A stretch of DNA of 43,268 nucleotides from ANME-2 cluster archaeon (GCA_019429385.1 JAHYIS010000023.1:1-43268), one strand, 5' to 3'. Shown: positions 1 to 8,631, counted from the stretch's first letter. Made by a program: numbers and translations. Notes: a model not told the origin generated them from the sequence alone.

Positions 1-231
1 AAAACCATGCAGCAATATCAAATAACCTATAGGAGCTTTTGAAGCGTGAACCAGCAGGTCATCAAATTCGGTACTGGTCTTTTGTGTGAGATGGATTAAT
101 TTCTTCTCAACAATATGCAGGAAAATGGATCTTACAATGTAGGTAAGCAATATTATGATAAAGAATAGCCCGAGCTTTTCCAGTGAGAGGTCAAGCATTT
201 CTATGTTTAAGATGTCGGGTATTTTTATCAT
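1..231 (-). CDS. MscS-family mechanosensitive channel, N-terminal part (runs off the window)
   Basis: Reading the minus strand from ATG at 231 gives 77 uninterrupted codons to the window edge, beginning MIKIPDILNIEML. A hydrophobic helix lies at about residues 18-34, followed by the segment EFDDLLVHASKAPIGYL. A membrane helix followed by an amphipathic stretch with a TEFDDLL-like motif is typical of the start of MscS/YnaI-type channels, which release solutes under membrane tension. The C-terminal beta and alpha/beta domains lie outside the window, so the family call rests on the N-terminus only. The gene points away from everything else at this end. Confidence 0.6.
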   Translation of the reverse strand, partial: MIKIPDILNIEMLDLSLEKLGLFFIIILLTYIVRSIFLHIVEKKLIHLTQKTSTEFDDLLVHASKAPIGYLILLHGF

Positions 232-312
232 GGGACTTCGGGGATTTAAGTGTTAACGATACTTAAAAGTTACCGCTATGGATTAGATTATACAGGCAAC
301 CACTAAGGTGGA

Positions 313-507
313 CTACAACAGTACCAGCGAGAATACAATACCGAAGAAATATGACGTCAGTATCCACGCATATATCATGACGCTCGTACACAGTCATAGC
401 TCGATAATAAAACTGACTGATCCTATGACCACATTGCCCCTGTCATAAAGGAAGAACCCGTAGTAACCGTGAAAGTACTTTTTATCCTGAAGTAGTTTAA
501 CATTGTA
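313..507 (-). pseudogene. Remnant of a small membrane protein with an in-frame TGA
   Basis: On the minus strand one frame reads KYFHGYYGFFLYDRGN and then VVIGSVSFIIEL, meets TGA at 396-394, and continues in the same frame as SVMIYAWILTSYFFG up to TAG at 315-313. Both halves look like real protein, and the second is a membrane helix. There is no start codon downstream of the preceding in-frame TAA, so this is probably a decayed gene, missing its start and carrying a nonsense codon. I do not recognise the family. The rest of the interval between the MscS start and the ATPase at 551 shows nothing except the ATPase promoter. Confidence 0.35.
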
Positions 508-517
508 AAATTATGAA

Positions 518-528
518 ACCTTATATAC
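518..528 (+). promoter_or_regulatory. Probable TATA box of the DUF234 ATPase gene
   Basis: CCTTATATACT lies about 25 bases upstream of the ATG at 551. That is the archaeal TATA-to-transcription-start distance, and it suggests a leaderless mRNA starting at or next to this ATG. It is one reason for preferring ATG 551 to the TTG at 533. Confidence 0.5.
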
Positions 529-550
529 TTACTTGCCAGTATGTTACTAT

Positions 551-1930
551 ATGGTAAGATTCTTTAACCGTGTACATGAACTGTCAATGTTCGAAGATAT
601 ATATCGCACCCCATCCTCCTCACTCATCGTGCTCTACGGGCGCCGCCGTGTGGGAAAAACAGAACTTACCCGGGAATTTATCAAAAACAAGAAAAGCATA
701 TATCTTTTTATTGAGACAAAACCCGAAAAACTCCTCTTAAAAGACATGGAAGAATCTCTCGAAAAGATATTGGATTTCAGGCCCAGGCTGGATAACTGGG
801 ATGATTTTTTCAATCTTCTCTTCAAAACCAGTGACAAAATAATTGTAGTGTTTGATGAGTTCCAGAATTTCAAAAAAACAGACCCTGGCTTCTTCTCCAA
901 GTTCCAGAAATACTGGGATGCATATCACAGGGAAGCACCCCATATGTTCATAGTTATAGGTTCATATGTTGGAATGATAAAAAAAATATTCCAGGGAGAA
1001 AAGGAACCACTTTTCGGCCGTGCCACATTGTTTTATAACCTTATGCCGTTCACTTTTTCAGAAAGTTACACGTTCCTGCGCGGTTTTTTGGATGTGGATA
1101 TAGAAGAGGCAATGAAATTTTACTTTATCTTTGGTGGTGTGCCTAAATATTTACTATTTGCAGGGGAATTCGGCACACCTGATGCTGGTGAGACGTTCAA
1201 GAAACTCTTTATCGACACCCATATATTAATGGAAGAAGGTATGAACATCCTAAAACTTGAGTTCGGCACTGAACACAAGAGCTATTTTTCAATTCTTGAA
1301 GCCATCTCATTAGGCAGGTCAACGCCCAGGGACATATCAGATTACACGGGTATACAAGCTTCCACAGTCTCAAAATACCTGCATGAATTACTATATGACT
1401 ATGAGATTATAAAAAAGGAAGAACCGGTTATAAAAACAAAGTCAAGAAGTGGAAGATACTTTTTGGGTGATAATTTTTTCAATTTCTGGTTCAGGTTCAT
1501 CTATAAAAATTATGGAACATTTGAAATCGATCCTGATATGGGACTGGAGTTGTTCAACAAAGACATCAATGCCTACTTCGGCTTAGCTTTTGAATGCGTT
1601 GCCAAAGAATTGCTGATTGCTGTAAATAAAACCGGGGAACTTCCGTTCAGGTTCCTGAAGCTGGGCAGGTGGTGGGATAAAGATGCTGAAATTGATCTGA
1701 TCGGTTTCAATAAAACGACCCGGGAAATCCTGTTGTGCGAAGTTAAATGGAAACATCTTACCAGAAAAGAGGCAGACAGGATCATAAAAGACCTGAAGGA
1801 AAAAGCAGACAGGGTGAAAGGCAAATGGAAGCAACATTATTGCCTGATTGCTAAAGAAATTGACGAAAAAGAACGACTTGATTACCTGGCGTTTGATATT
1901 TCAGATATGGAAATGATGCAAGCTCACTGA
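551..1930 (+). CDS. Archaeal AAA-type ATPase with C-terminal DUF234 domain
   Basis: The protein has 459 residues from the ATG (MVRFFNRVHEL). Its N-terminal P-loop domain has a clear Walker A, GRRRVGKTEL (about residues 30-39), and a Walker B-like IIVVFDEFQNF. Next come a winged-helix-like segment (STPRDISDYTGIQASTVSKYL) and a C-terminal DUF234 region with acidic/lysine elements (DAEIDLIGF, ILLCEVKWK) that resemble a PD-(D/E)XK nuclease fold. The family is very common in archaea, often in multiple copies and in mobile regions. Its role is not well established; DNA-related or defence functions have been proposed. An upstream TTG at 533 could add six residues. It stands alone between a remnant and queC. 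Confidence 0.85.
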   Translation: MVRFFNRVHELSMFEDIYRTPSSSLIVLYGRRRVGKTELTREFIKNKKSIYLFIETKPEKLLLKDMEESLEKILDFRPRLDNWDDFFNLLFKTSDKIIVVFDEFQNFKKTDPGFFSKFQKYWDAYHREAPHMFIVIGSYVGMIKKIFQGEKEPLFGRATLFYNLMPFTFSESYTFLRGFLDVDIEEAMKFYFIFGGVPKYLLFAGEFGTPDAGETFKKLFIDTHILMEEGMNILKLEFGTEHKSYFSILEAISLGRSTPRDISDYTGIQASTVSKYLHELLYDYEIIKKEEPVIKTKSRSGRYFLGDNFFNFWFRFIYKNYGTFEIDPDMGLELFNKDINAYFGLAFECVAKELLIAVNKTGELPFRFLKLGRWWDKDAEIDLIGFNKTTREILLCEVKWKHLTRKEADRIIKDLKEKADRVKGKWKQHYCLIAKEIDEKERLDYLAFDISDMEMMQAH

Positions 1931-2008
1931 CCATTCATCGAACATCCATTAACCATCCACTGATCATATACAAATCATTTTTTACCTTCAAACCGTTAAT
2001 CCCTCATC

Positions 2009-2695
2009 ATGACAGGCGCAGTAACATTACTCTCATCGGGTCTGGATTCCACAGTAGCCTTCAAGCAGGCCCTGGACACCTTCGATAACGTGATATGCCT
2101 TACCTTTGACTATGGACAGCGGGCAGCGTCCATCGAAATAGAGAAGGCCGCTGCCATCTGTAAAAAGTACCATTGTAAACACCATATTATCCCCCTGCCC
2201 TGGTACAGAAACTTCGGCGGTGCCCTGACCGGAACTGAAGAACTTTCCACCCCTTCCATGACCGAACTGGACGATGCCACAAAGTCAAATGAGACCGCCC
2301 GCAGCGTATGGGTCCCGGCGCGAAACATGGTATTCTTATCCATTGCCGCCTCCTTTGCCGAGGAGCACGGGCTGGAATGTATCGTGGTGGGATTCGATGC
2401 CGAGGAAGCAGCCACCTTCCCTGACAACTCACCTGAATTCATAGAATTGTTTGACAGGGTCATGGAATACGGCACCCTGAACCATCCCCGGATATTCGCA
2501 CCTCTTGCAGACCTGGACAAGGAAGGTATTGTCAGGTTGGGGCTGGAAATAGAGGCGCCCCTGGAATATTCGTGGTCATGTTACACGGCCGGGCCCGTTC
2601 CCTGTGGTGTATGCGAGTCGTGCATGCGCCGGAAACGTGCTTTTTCAAGGGTAGGTGTTCCTGACCCATTACTGGAACGACTGGGAAAATCTTAA
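2009..2695 (+). CDS. queC: 7-cyano-7-deazaguanine synthase QueC
   Basis: The 228-residue protein converts 7-carboxy-7-deazaguanine to preQ0 using ATP and ammonia. In archaea preQ0 is the base inserted at tRNA position 15 on the way to archaeosine. The PP-loop ATP motif is SSGLDST (residues 9-15; the usual form is SGGxDS). The family segment VPARNMVFLSIA is present near residue 102, and a C-terminal zinc site is formed by Cys191, Cys199, Cys202 and Cys205 (CGVCESC). Length and motif order are normal for the family. It ends 28 bases before the DRG GTPase start, so the two are probably co-transcribed. No queD or queE lies in the window. Confidence 0.93.
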   Translation: MTGAVTLLSSGLDSTVAFKQALDTFDNVICLTFDYGQRAASIEIEKAAAICKKYHCKHHIIPLPWYRNFGGALTGTEELSTPSMTELDDATKSNETARSVWVPARNMVFLSIAASFAEEHGLECIVVGFDAEEAATFPDNSPEFIELFDRVMEYGTLNHPRIFAPLADLDKEGIVRLGLEIEAPLEYSWSCYTAGPVPCGVCESCMRRKRAFSRVGVPDPLLERLGKS

Positions 2696-2723
2696 TGCTG
2701 ACACCAGTGGTTATAGATTCGAA

Positions 2724-3815
2724 ATGAGCCTGGACGAAGAAATTACAGAGATAGAGGACGAGATACGCAAGACCTCTTACAATAAGGCAACCTCACACCA
2801 CATCGGCAGACTGAAAGCAAAACTTGCCCGCCTGAAAGAAGATATGGTAAAACGTGCCTCGTCAAAAGGCGGAGGAGATGGTTATTCGGTCCGTAAATCG
2901 GGAGATGCGACCGTGGTACTGGTGGGGTATCCTTCAGTGGGCAAATCCACATTGCTGAACCGGTTGACCGGTGCCCAGTCCAGGGTGGGGGCATACGAGT
3001 TCACTACCCTGGACGTGGTCCCTGGTACCATGTTCCATAAAGATGCCACTATCCAGATACTGGACGTTCCCGGCCTGGTGCGCGGGGCAGCCTCAGGGCG
3101 CGGGCGCGGAAAAGAGGTCATATCAGTGGTCAGGAATGCTGAACTTATCATATTCCTTATCGACGTGTTCCAGACCGGGCATCTGCAGGTACTTGAAAAA
3201 GAACTCTATGATGCCGGTATCAGAGTGAACACCCGCAGGCCTGATGTGAAGATAGTGCGCAAGTTCAGGGGCGGTGTCGGCATCAACTCAACCGTGGAAA
3301 CGGAACTGGACCGGGAAACCATCCTGTCCATACTCAAGGAATACAAGATGCACAACGCTGACGTGCTGATACGGGACAACGTGAACATAGACGAGTTCAT
3401 TGATGCGCTGCTGGGTAATCGCAAGTACATCAAAGCAGTTACCGTTATCAACAAGGCTGACCTGGTGGACGAAGCCTTCAAAACCAATCTCAGAGCCAAT
3501 TTCCCGGATGCAATGCTCATCTCGGCTGACATGGATAAGAACCTGGACCCCCTGAAAGACCTTATATTCGACAACCTGAAATTCATCCGCCTGTACATGA
3601 AACCTCAGGGAGAGCCAGCTGATATGGACGAGCCCATGATTATCCAGGAAGGGGTCAGTGTGGGTGATATCTGCGACAAACTGCACCGTGATTTTAGAAA
3701 AAGGTTCAGGTATGCCCAGGTATGGGGCCCCTCTGCCAAACATGCAGGCCAGCGCGCCGGCCTGGAACATATATTAATGGACGGCGATGTATTGACCATT
3801 GTAACCCAGAAGTGA
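2724..3815 (+). CDS. DRG/Obg-family GTPase with TGS domain
   Basis: The 364-residue protein is a translation-associated GTPase of the DRG (developmentally regulated GTP-binding) type. It starts with a charged helical segment, then has G1 GYPSVGKST (about 68-76), a T-rich G2 (EFTTLDVVPG), G3 DVPGL (about 114-118) and G4 NKAD. A C-terminal TGS domain (about 285-363) ends in EHILMDGDVLTIV. ATG 2724 was chosen because it gives the normal DRG start; upstream codons in this frame overlap queC and do not look like family sequence. DRG proteins bind ribosomes or RNA. It follows queC closely and precedes a small membrane protein by 7 bases. Confidence 0.9.
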   Translation: MSLDEEITEIEDEIRKTSYNKATSHHIGRLKAKLARLKEDMVKRASSKGGGDGYSVRKSGDATVVLVGYPSVGKSTLLNRLTGAQSRVGAYEFTTLDVVPGTMFHKDATIQILDVPGLVRGAASGRGRGKEVISVVRNAELIIFLIDVFQTGHLQVLEKELYDAGIRVNTRRPDVKIVRKFRGGVGINSTVETELDRETILSILKEYKMHNADVLIRDNVNIDEFIDALLGNRKYIKAVTVINKADLVDEAFKTNLRANFPDAMLISADMDKNLDPLKDLIFDNLKFIRLYMKPQGEPADMDEPMIIQEGVSVGDICDKLHRDFRKRFRYAQVWGPSAKHAGQRAGLEHILMDGDVLTIVTQK

Positions 3816-3822
3816 CCTTACC

Positions 3823-4089
3823 ATGGAGCAGCGAATCACACCTAAAAAATTCAATATCCTATTGACCGTTTGTATCTACCTGTCATTTATCGGCGCCATA
3901 ATCTCCCTGTACATGACCTGGGTGTTCGTGGTATGGATATTCCTGATCCTCGGCCTGTTATTCTTTATGGCCCGCAATGCCACGTTTATTATGGAAAAAG
4001 TGGTACAAAAGCGATTTAGCTATGATAAGAGCTCTGGTTCTCATTTTGATGATGACCTTGGTGAAGACACTGATGATAAGAACCGGTGA
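3823..4089 (+). CDS. Small two-helix membrane protein, unknown function
   Basis: This 88-residue protein has a basic N-terminus (MEQRITPKKF), two closely spaced hydrophobic helices (about residues 11-29 and 31-49), and a polar tail ending in an acidic stretch (DDDLGEDTDDK). The positive-inside rule suggests both ends are cytoplasmic. It begins 7 bases after the DRG GTPase stop on the same strand and ends just before the convergent aminotransferase, so it is probably the last gene of the queC-drg unit. I do not recognise a family. Confidence 0.65.
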   Translation: MEQRITPKKFNILLTVCIYLSFIGAIISLYMTWVFVVWIFLILGLLFFMARNATFIMEKVVQKRFSYDKSSGSHFDDDLGEDTDDKNR

Positions 4090-4095
4090 CCACGG

Positions 4096-5256
4096 TCAAC
4101 CCAGGAACGTTTCTATACGTTCAAGCGCGGTTTTTAGTTCATCCAGACCGGAAGCATAGGAACATCGTAAAAATCCGGCACCCGATTCCCCGAATACATC
4201 TCCGGGAACCACGGCCACCTTTTGCTGGTTTAACAGTTCTTCTGCAAACTGCGATGAGGTCATGCCTGTGGATTGCACAGACGGGAATGCGTAGAATGCA
4301 CCTCTTGGCTCAAAGCAGTCCAGGCCCAGCTCGTTGAGTCCTGTTACAAAAAGCTTCCTTCGCCGGTTATATTCCCTGACCATGGCCTGCATCTCGGAAT
4401 CGCCTTTGTTCAGAGCCTCGATAGCCCCTATCTGGGATGTGATGGGTGCGCATAACATGGTATACTGGTGAATGAGCAGCATGGCTTTGATAATATCGGG
4501 CGGGCCCATGGCATATCCAATGCGCAGCCCGGTCATGGCATGGGACTTTGACAGGCCGTTTAGCAGTATGGTACGTTCATCCATACCGTTGAGTGATGAA
4601 AAACAGGTGTGTTTACCGTTGTAGGTAAGCTTGTCGTACACCTCATCAGATATGACCAGCAGGTCGTGTTCCACTGCCACATCTGCCACTTCCTCAAAAT
4701 CCTTCCTCCCCATCACAGCACCGGTCGGGTTGTTGGGGTAGCTCAGTATGATGGCTTTGGTCTTTGGGGTAATAGCATCTTCCAGTTGTGCCCCTGTCAA
4801 CCGGAATTCGTTTTCCCGGGTAGTGGAAACGGTAACAGGATTGCCTCCGGAAAAAACAATACACGGTTTATACGATACGTAACTGGGCTCGTGGACAATG
4901 ACTTCATCCCCCGGATTGACCACAGCACGCAGGGCAAGGTCAGCGGCCTCGCTGACACCGGTGGTTACAAGTATCTGGTCTACGGGGTCATAGTTCACTC
5001 CATAGTCCCTCTGGAACGAGTTGGACACGGCTTCCCTGAGTTCAAGCAGGCCGGCGTTGGAAGTATATGACGTGAAACCTTTCTCCAGTGAATAGATACA
5101 TGCTTCCCTGATATGCCAGGGCGTAACAAAATCAGGTTCGCCCACACCCAGGGAGATAACATCATCCATACCGATGACCATATCAAAGAATTTCCTGATA
5201 CCCGAAGGTGGGACCACACGTACCCTGTCAGAAACAAATTTTCGTGTCTGGTTCAT
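4096..5256 (-). CDS. Class I/II PLP-dependent aminotransferase
   Basis: The protein has 386 residues. Fold-type I hallmarks are all present: SYPNNPTGAV (substrate/PLP contacts, about 172-181), ISDEVYDKL (Asp204 for the pyridine nitrogen), and the PLP lysine in SKSHAMTGLRIGY (Lys237, with Arg245 contacting phosphate). The family transfers amino groups between amino acids and 2-oxo acids; archaeal members of this length are usually annotated as aspartate or aromatic aminotransferases. The exact substrate cannot be read from sequence. It lies 17 bases downstream of an Lrp/AsnC regulator on the same strand, a pairing that suggests the regulator senses an amino acid linked to this reaction. Confidence 0.88.
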   Translation of the reverse strand: MNQTRKFVSDRVRVVPPSGIRKFFDMVIGMDDVISLGVGEPDFVTPWHIREACIYSLEKGFTSYTSNAGLLELREAVSNSFQRDYGVNYDPVDQILVTTGVSEAADLALRAVVNPGDEVIVHEPSYVSYKPCIVFSGGNPVTVSTTRENEFRLTGAQLEDAITPKTKAIILSYPNNPTGAVMGRKDFEEVADVAVEHDLLVISDEVYDKLTYNGKHTCFSSLNGMDERTILLNGLSKSHAMTGLRIGYAMGPPDIIKAMLLIHQYTMLCAPITSQIGAIEALNKGDSEMQAMVREYNRRRKLFVTGLNELGLDCFEPRGAFYAFPSVQSTGMTSSQFAEELLNQQKVAVVPGDVFGESGAGFLRCSYASGLDELKTALERIETFLG

Positions 5257-5273
5257 CGGTCGCTCACATCATC

Positions 5274-5759
5274 TTAGGGAGTAATGGCCAGTCTTTTTGA
5301 CTTGTCCTTCTCGAATAGGGTAACTCCGTCCTCTTTGTAGGTCTTGAGCACGAAATGTGTTACCGTGCTCTGCACCTGGTCGAGGGTGGCGATCTTCTCT
5401 GCTACGAAAAAAGCCACGTCCTTCATGGAATGGCCGCGCACGGTCAGGGAAAGGTCATGGTCGCCCGATATCAATCGCACAGACCTGACCTCGGTAAAAT
5501 TGGCAATGCGCCTGGCGATGACATCGTATCCCGACCTGTCACCCAGGGAGATCTTGAGTTCGATGATGGCATAGAGGTATTCTTCACCCACCTTATCCCA
5601 GTCAATGACAGCCTTATATTTTCGGATGATACCGCTATCCTCCAGTTCCTTGATGCGGGAGCGAACCTCCGTCTCAGGATAACCGGTAAGCCTGGCAATT
5701 TCTGCCGGGTCGATCTTTGGGTCCTGCTCTATAATCTCTAATATCTCATTCATGTCCAT
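5274..5759 (-). CDS. Lrp/AsnC-family transcriptional regulator
   Basis: The 161-residue protein has an N-terminal winged helix-turn-helix (DPAEIARLTGYPETEVRSRI and onward to about residue 60) and a C-terminal RAM ligand-binding domain with alternating beta strands (YAIIELKISLG, VRSVRLISGDHDLSLTV). These proteins act as dimers or higher oligomers and respond to amino acids. ATG 5759 was taken; ATG 5753 is the alternative. Its gene is followed by the aminotransferase and preceded by a long inverted repeat (5773-5817) that could be its own operator. Confidence 0.9.
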   Translation of the reverse strand: MDMNEILEIIEQDPKIDPAEIARLTGYPETEVRSRIKELEDSGIIRKYKAVIDWDKVGEEYLYAIIELKISLGDRSGYDVIARRIANFTEVRSVRLISGDHDLSLTVRGHSMKDVAFFVAEKIATLDQVQSTVTHFVLKTYKEDGVTLFEKDKSKRLAITP

Positions 5760-5772
5760 GCCTCACTTCAAA

Positions 5773-5817
5773 TAAGCGTATTTTCTATGTATTTACAGGA
5801 CATAGATATTACGCTTA
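5773..5817. promoter_or_regulatory. 18-bp inverted repeat between isf and the lrp-like gene (operator or terminator)
   Basis: The left arm TAAGCGTATTTTCTATGT (5773-5790) and right arm ACATAGATATTACGCTTA (5800-5817) match in 16 of 18 positions around a 9-base centre. The element begins 13 bases before the Lrp-like start codon and ends two bases from the stop of the flavoprotein gene upstream. An autoregulatory Lrp operator is the favoured reading. A transcription terminator for the flavoprotein gene is the alternative, although no clear U-tract follows. Confidence 0.55.
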
Positions 5818-5818
5818 C

Positions 5819-6385
5819 TTACACGGGTGCAAGCCTGTCAAGGGTATCGCACAATTTATTCACGGTATCCTCTACGGTCTTCATGCCCTCTTCATCGGTA
5901 TCGGCTTCCTTTTGTGTGATGCCGCCAAAATGACTGTTGTCGCCTACCACTATCATACCGTGGATATGCATCCAGGCATGAATGGACCAGACAGTATATT
6001 CCTGCCCACCATTACGGGAGGCCCCGACGGACAGTGCAGCACCGACCTTATCCTTCAGTAAAAACCCATTTCTCCTCAGGGGAAGGGTACGGTCGAACAG
6101 CATCTTTAACTGTCCGGACAGGGTTCCGAAATATACGGGCGAGGAGGCAATGATGCCATCGGCAGATGCAAGAGAACTGTTGATCCCTGCCATATCATCC
6201 TCGATGGGGCAGCTGTTTTTTTTTCTGCATACATGGCAATCCGTACAGGGGGATATGCGGGTATCGGCGAGGGAGATCTTTTCGACTTCAAATCCTCTTT
6301 GCCTGGCAATGTCCAGGCAACGGTCGATCATGTGGCTGTTACTGCCGTCCCGGTTGGGACTGCCGGATATTCCAACAATTTTCAT
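5819..6385 (-). CDS. Iron-sulfur flavoprotein (Isf), NADPH-dependent FMN reductase fold
   Basis: The 188-residue protein has a flavodoxin-like FMN-binding fold: GISGSPNRDGSNSHM is the phosphate loop (residues 5-19) and SPVYFGTLSGQLK the second flavin contact. A compact cluster motif with Cys47, Cys50, Cys53 and Cys59 (CTDCHVCRKKNSC) is the hallmark of Isf, whose [4Fe-4S] centre passes electrons between ferredoxin and FMN. In methanogens Isf is linked to oxygen/peroxide handling and electron transfer. It acts in the cytoplasm as a homodimer or tetramer. It is a single gene with the inverted repeat on its 3' side. Confidence 0.88.
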   Translation of the reverse strand: MKIVGISGSPNRDGSNSHMIDRCLDIARQRGFEVEKISLADTRISPCTDCHVCRKKNSCPIEDDMAGINSSLASADGIIASSPVYFGTLSGQLKMLFDRTLPLRRNGFLLKDKVGAALSVGASRNGGQEYTVWSIHAWMHIHGMIVVGDNSHFGGITQKEADTDEEGMKTVEDTVNKLCDTLDRLAPV

Positions 6386-6517
6386 AGTATTACTTCACCA
6401 AACCTTCAGGTATCATGGTTACCGGGGTAATAACTTTTCCTGTGCGTTCTTCTTTTTTTTGTATAAATTACCATACTTTTATTGAATTATTTTAATACGT
6501 TAACTTGAATATGATTG

Positions 6518-6727
6518 ATGTCCCATCAGGAATTGATGATCGAGAATAAACAGAATATCATCACTTTTTTCCAGAAAAGTGATGCTGAGGTTACTATAAT
6601 GGATATCGCCGACAACTGTCAATGAGAGTGTACTATCGCTGAAAGATATTTGACCATCCTGGTATTGAGCAGCGTAATCAGGATGAACCGAAATTCAGGT
6701 CAGCATGACCTGTTTTCACTGCGGTAA
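6518..6727 (+). pseudogene. Small helix-turn-helix-like ORF broken by an in-frame TGA
   Basis: ATG 6518 opens MSHQELMIENKQNIITFF, runs into DAEVTIMDIADNC, and hits TGA at 6623-6625. The same frame resumes as ECTIAERYLTILVLSSVIR and ends at TAA 6725-6727. The parts flanking the TGA look like the two helices of a short winged helix, so one point mutation would explain the break. The rest of the 6386-6760 interval shows nothing convincing. A frame this short could be chance, hence the modest confidence. Confidence 0.35.
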
Positions 6728-6760
6728 AATCAATGAAAAATGTTGTTCAATAGCAACAGG

Positions 6761-7042
6761 CTACCTGATAATGTTCAGCTTGCTCAAATCTTCTTTTGTG
6801 ATGAGATAATAAGCATCATATCGTTCAGCGAAATCCATTATCTTCTGGTTCACAACTCCCCGGCTGTGTGCATACGCGGCATCATGTCCTGATTGCTGCA
6901 GTACGTATTCATTGTTGCCGACCTTAATTACAGTAAAAATATCTTCTCCGTCCCCGACTCCTATATGGAGCACATCCCCGGATTCCAGATCCTTTACGAT
7001 ATTGGGTCTATTCTTGGTCTTGACGCCGTATTCAATACTCAT
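6761..7042 (-). CDS. Hypothetical protein, 93 residues
   Basis: This compact soluble protein (MSIEYGVKTKNRPNIV) has a probable beta-rich N-terminal half (DVLHIGVGDGEDIFTVIKVGNNEYVLQQSG) and a helical C-terminus. It has no Cys, no membrane segment and no motif I recognise. It is a single gene between Isf and the riboflavin-pathway reductase. The composition looks like a real protein rather than a shadow frame, and nothing competes with it on the other strand. Confidence 0.55.
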   Translation of the reverse strand: MSIEYGVKTKNRPNIVKDLESGDVLHIGVGDGEDIFTVIKVGNNEYVLQQSGHDAAYAHSRGVVNQKIMDFAERYDAYYLITKEDLSKLNIIR

Positions 7043-7261
7043 TTGATTACCTTCAGTTATTAATTGGAATTATGCCATTGAAAAAGAACGCACCGCTTGT
7101 TTTAGTGCATCCACGCATGGCGGTACTCTAACAAATGCTGCGTTATCATTTAAAACTATTTATTGATACACTGATACTACGTGAAACACTGCTACGCAAT
7201 AGCCTTCGGTTGAAGCTGCTCAACCATACATGACTACCCTCATATCACTATTTTTCGCATG

Positions 7262-7273
7262 AAATATATACCT
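7262..7273 (+). promoter_or_regulatory. Probable TATA box of the riboflavin-pathway reductase
   Basis: GAAATATATACC sits about 25 bases before ATG 7294, the spacing expected for a leaderless archaeal transcript starting at the ATG. No Shine-Dalgarno is visible in between. Confidence 0.5.
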
Positions 7274-7293
7274 GCAGACCAATCCAGTGCACC

Positions 7294-7986
7294 ATGCGCC
7301 CGCACATAACCATCAATGCAGCCATGTCCGCAGACGGAAAGATATCCACTCACAGGCGAAAACAGGTCAGGATCTCCGGAAATGATGATTTTAACAGGGT
7401 GGATACTATACGTGCACATGCCGATGGTGTGATGGTGGGTATAGGGACCGTGCTTGCTGATGACCCCAGTCTTACAGTAAAATCCGGGCAGCTCAGGTCT
7501 GAGCGCAAAAAGCGGTGTGGCTCTGAGGACCCGGCCAGGATCGTAGTTGACAGTATGGCAAGGACACCCCTAGATGCCGATATTTTCAAAAAAGGAGAGG
7601 GGGAAAGGATAATTGCCGTGTGCGAGAATGCACCAAAGAGCAGGGTCGAAGCACTGCAGCAACAGGGAGCCAGGATTATCACAACAGGTGAAAAGCAGGT
7701 GGACCTTGCAGGACTGATGTCAGAATTAAAGGCGCTTGGCATTGATACGCTGATGGTTGAGGGTGGAGCGACCCTGAACTGGTCACTGCTATCCCAGGGA
7801 CTGGTAGATGAACTCTCTACGTACATCGGTGCCCTCGTACTGGGAGGACAGGGCGCACCAACATTGGTGGACGGTATCGGGTTTGCCGATATCACAGATG
7901 CTGCCGGGCTGGAACTGGTGTCAATGGAGCCGATGGACAACGGTGTATTGCTCAGGTGGAGTGTACTGGATAAGAAAAGTGGATAG
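7294..7986 (+). CDS. rib7: 2,5-diamino-6-(ribosylamino)pyrimidinone 5'-phosphate reductase (archaeal riboflavin pathway)
   Basis: The 230-residue protein has the RibD C-terminal (dihydrofolate reductase-like) fold. Visible are ITINAAMSADGKIS (residues 5-18), IRAHADGVMVGIGTVLADDPSL (substrate and NADPH pocket), DTLMVEGGATLNWSL, and the C-terminal VDELSTYIGALVLGGQGAPT. It reduces the ribosyl side chain after the GTP ring-opening steps on the way to riboflavin, F420 and FAD. In archaea, unlike bacteria, reduction precedes deamination, and the enzyme is free-standing without a deaminase domain, as here. It is a single gene. Confidence 0.88.
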   Translation: MRPHITINAAMSADGKISTHRRKQVRISGNDDFNRVDTIRAHADGVMVGIGTVLADDPSLTVKSGQLRSERKKRCGSEDPARIVVDSMARTPLDADIFKKGEGERIIAVCENAPKSRVEALQQQGARIITTGEKQVDLAGLMSELKALGIDTLMVEGGATLNWSLLSQGLVDELSTYIGALVLGGQGAPTLVDGIGFADITDAAGLELVSMEPMDNGVLLRWSVLDKKSG

Positions 7987-8100
7987 GTACACTCATAAGG
8001 ACACGGGTAAGTGGACAGGTATGTGCACCTATCCGGCAGGATAAGGATCCACTCTGCAAACATATAAACTAATAAATACGGGCTGCGCATATTGTGAGCC

Positions 8101-8631
8101 ATGAACACCAGGCACGTAAAACTTATTGCCACTGTAATGCTTTTATTAATACTGGCGGTATTCGTCACGGCATGTACCGAATCAGAAAAATCCGGACAGA
8201 ACCGGGTGGCTACACTCGAGACCAGTAAAGGGGTCATCAAATTCGAACTCAATGAAGATAAAGCCCCGATATCCACATCCAATTTCATCGAACTGGCACA
8301 GTCGGGTTTCTATGACGGACTGGTATTCCACAGAGTGGTCCCCGGATTTGTGATACAGACCGGCGACCCCACAGCTACCGGCACGGGCGGCTCTGATAAG
8401 ACCATCCCGCTGGAGATACATCCTGACCTCACGCATACCCTGGGCGCAGTGGGTATGGCGCGCTCTTCAAACCCGAACAGTGCCACCAGCCAGTTCTACA
8501 TCACACTTGCACCCCAACCCGGCCTGGACGGCAGTTATGCGGTTTTTGGGCAGGTACTCGAAGGCCAGGATGTGGCATCCCTGATACAGCAGGGTGATAC
8601 CATGATAAAAGTAACAATAAGTGAAAAATAA
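8101..8631 (+). CDS. Cyclophilin-type peptidyl-prolyl isomerase with lipoprotein signal
   Basis: The 176-residue protein has an N-terminal signal of about 24 residues with a hydrophobic core ([13 protein letters not shown]) and a lipobox ending in Cys25 (VTAC). It is therefore probably exported and lipid-anchored on the outer face of the membrane. The cyclophilin domain follows: [36 protein letters not shown] (catalytic Arg in FHR), [27 protein letters not shown], and YAVFGQV. It speeds proline isomerisation in folding of exported proteins. It is a single gene followed by a short AT-rich gap before nadA. Confidence 0.93.
   Translation: MNTRHVKLIATVMLLLILAVFVTACTESEKSGQNRVATLETSKGVIKFELNEDKAPISTSNFIELAQSGFYDGLVFHRVVPGFVIQTGDPTATGTGGSDKTIPLEIHPDLTHTLGAVGMARSSNPNSATSQFYITLAPQPGLDGSYAVFGQVLEGQDVASLIQQGDTMIKVTISEK

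Noticed and set aside
313-6727. Genome-wide reassignment of TGA suggested by two TGA-interrupted frames
   Set aside because: Many intact genes here end normally at TGA (for example nadA, whose TGA overlaps the next start), so TGA is a stop codon.
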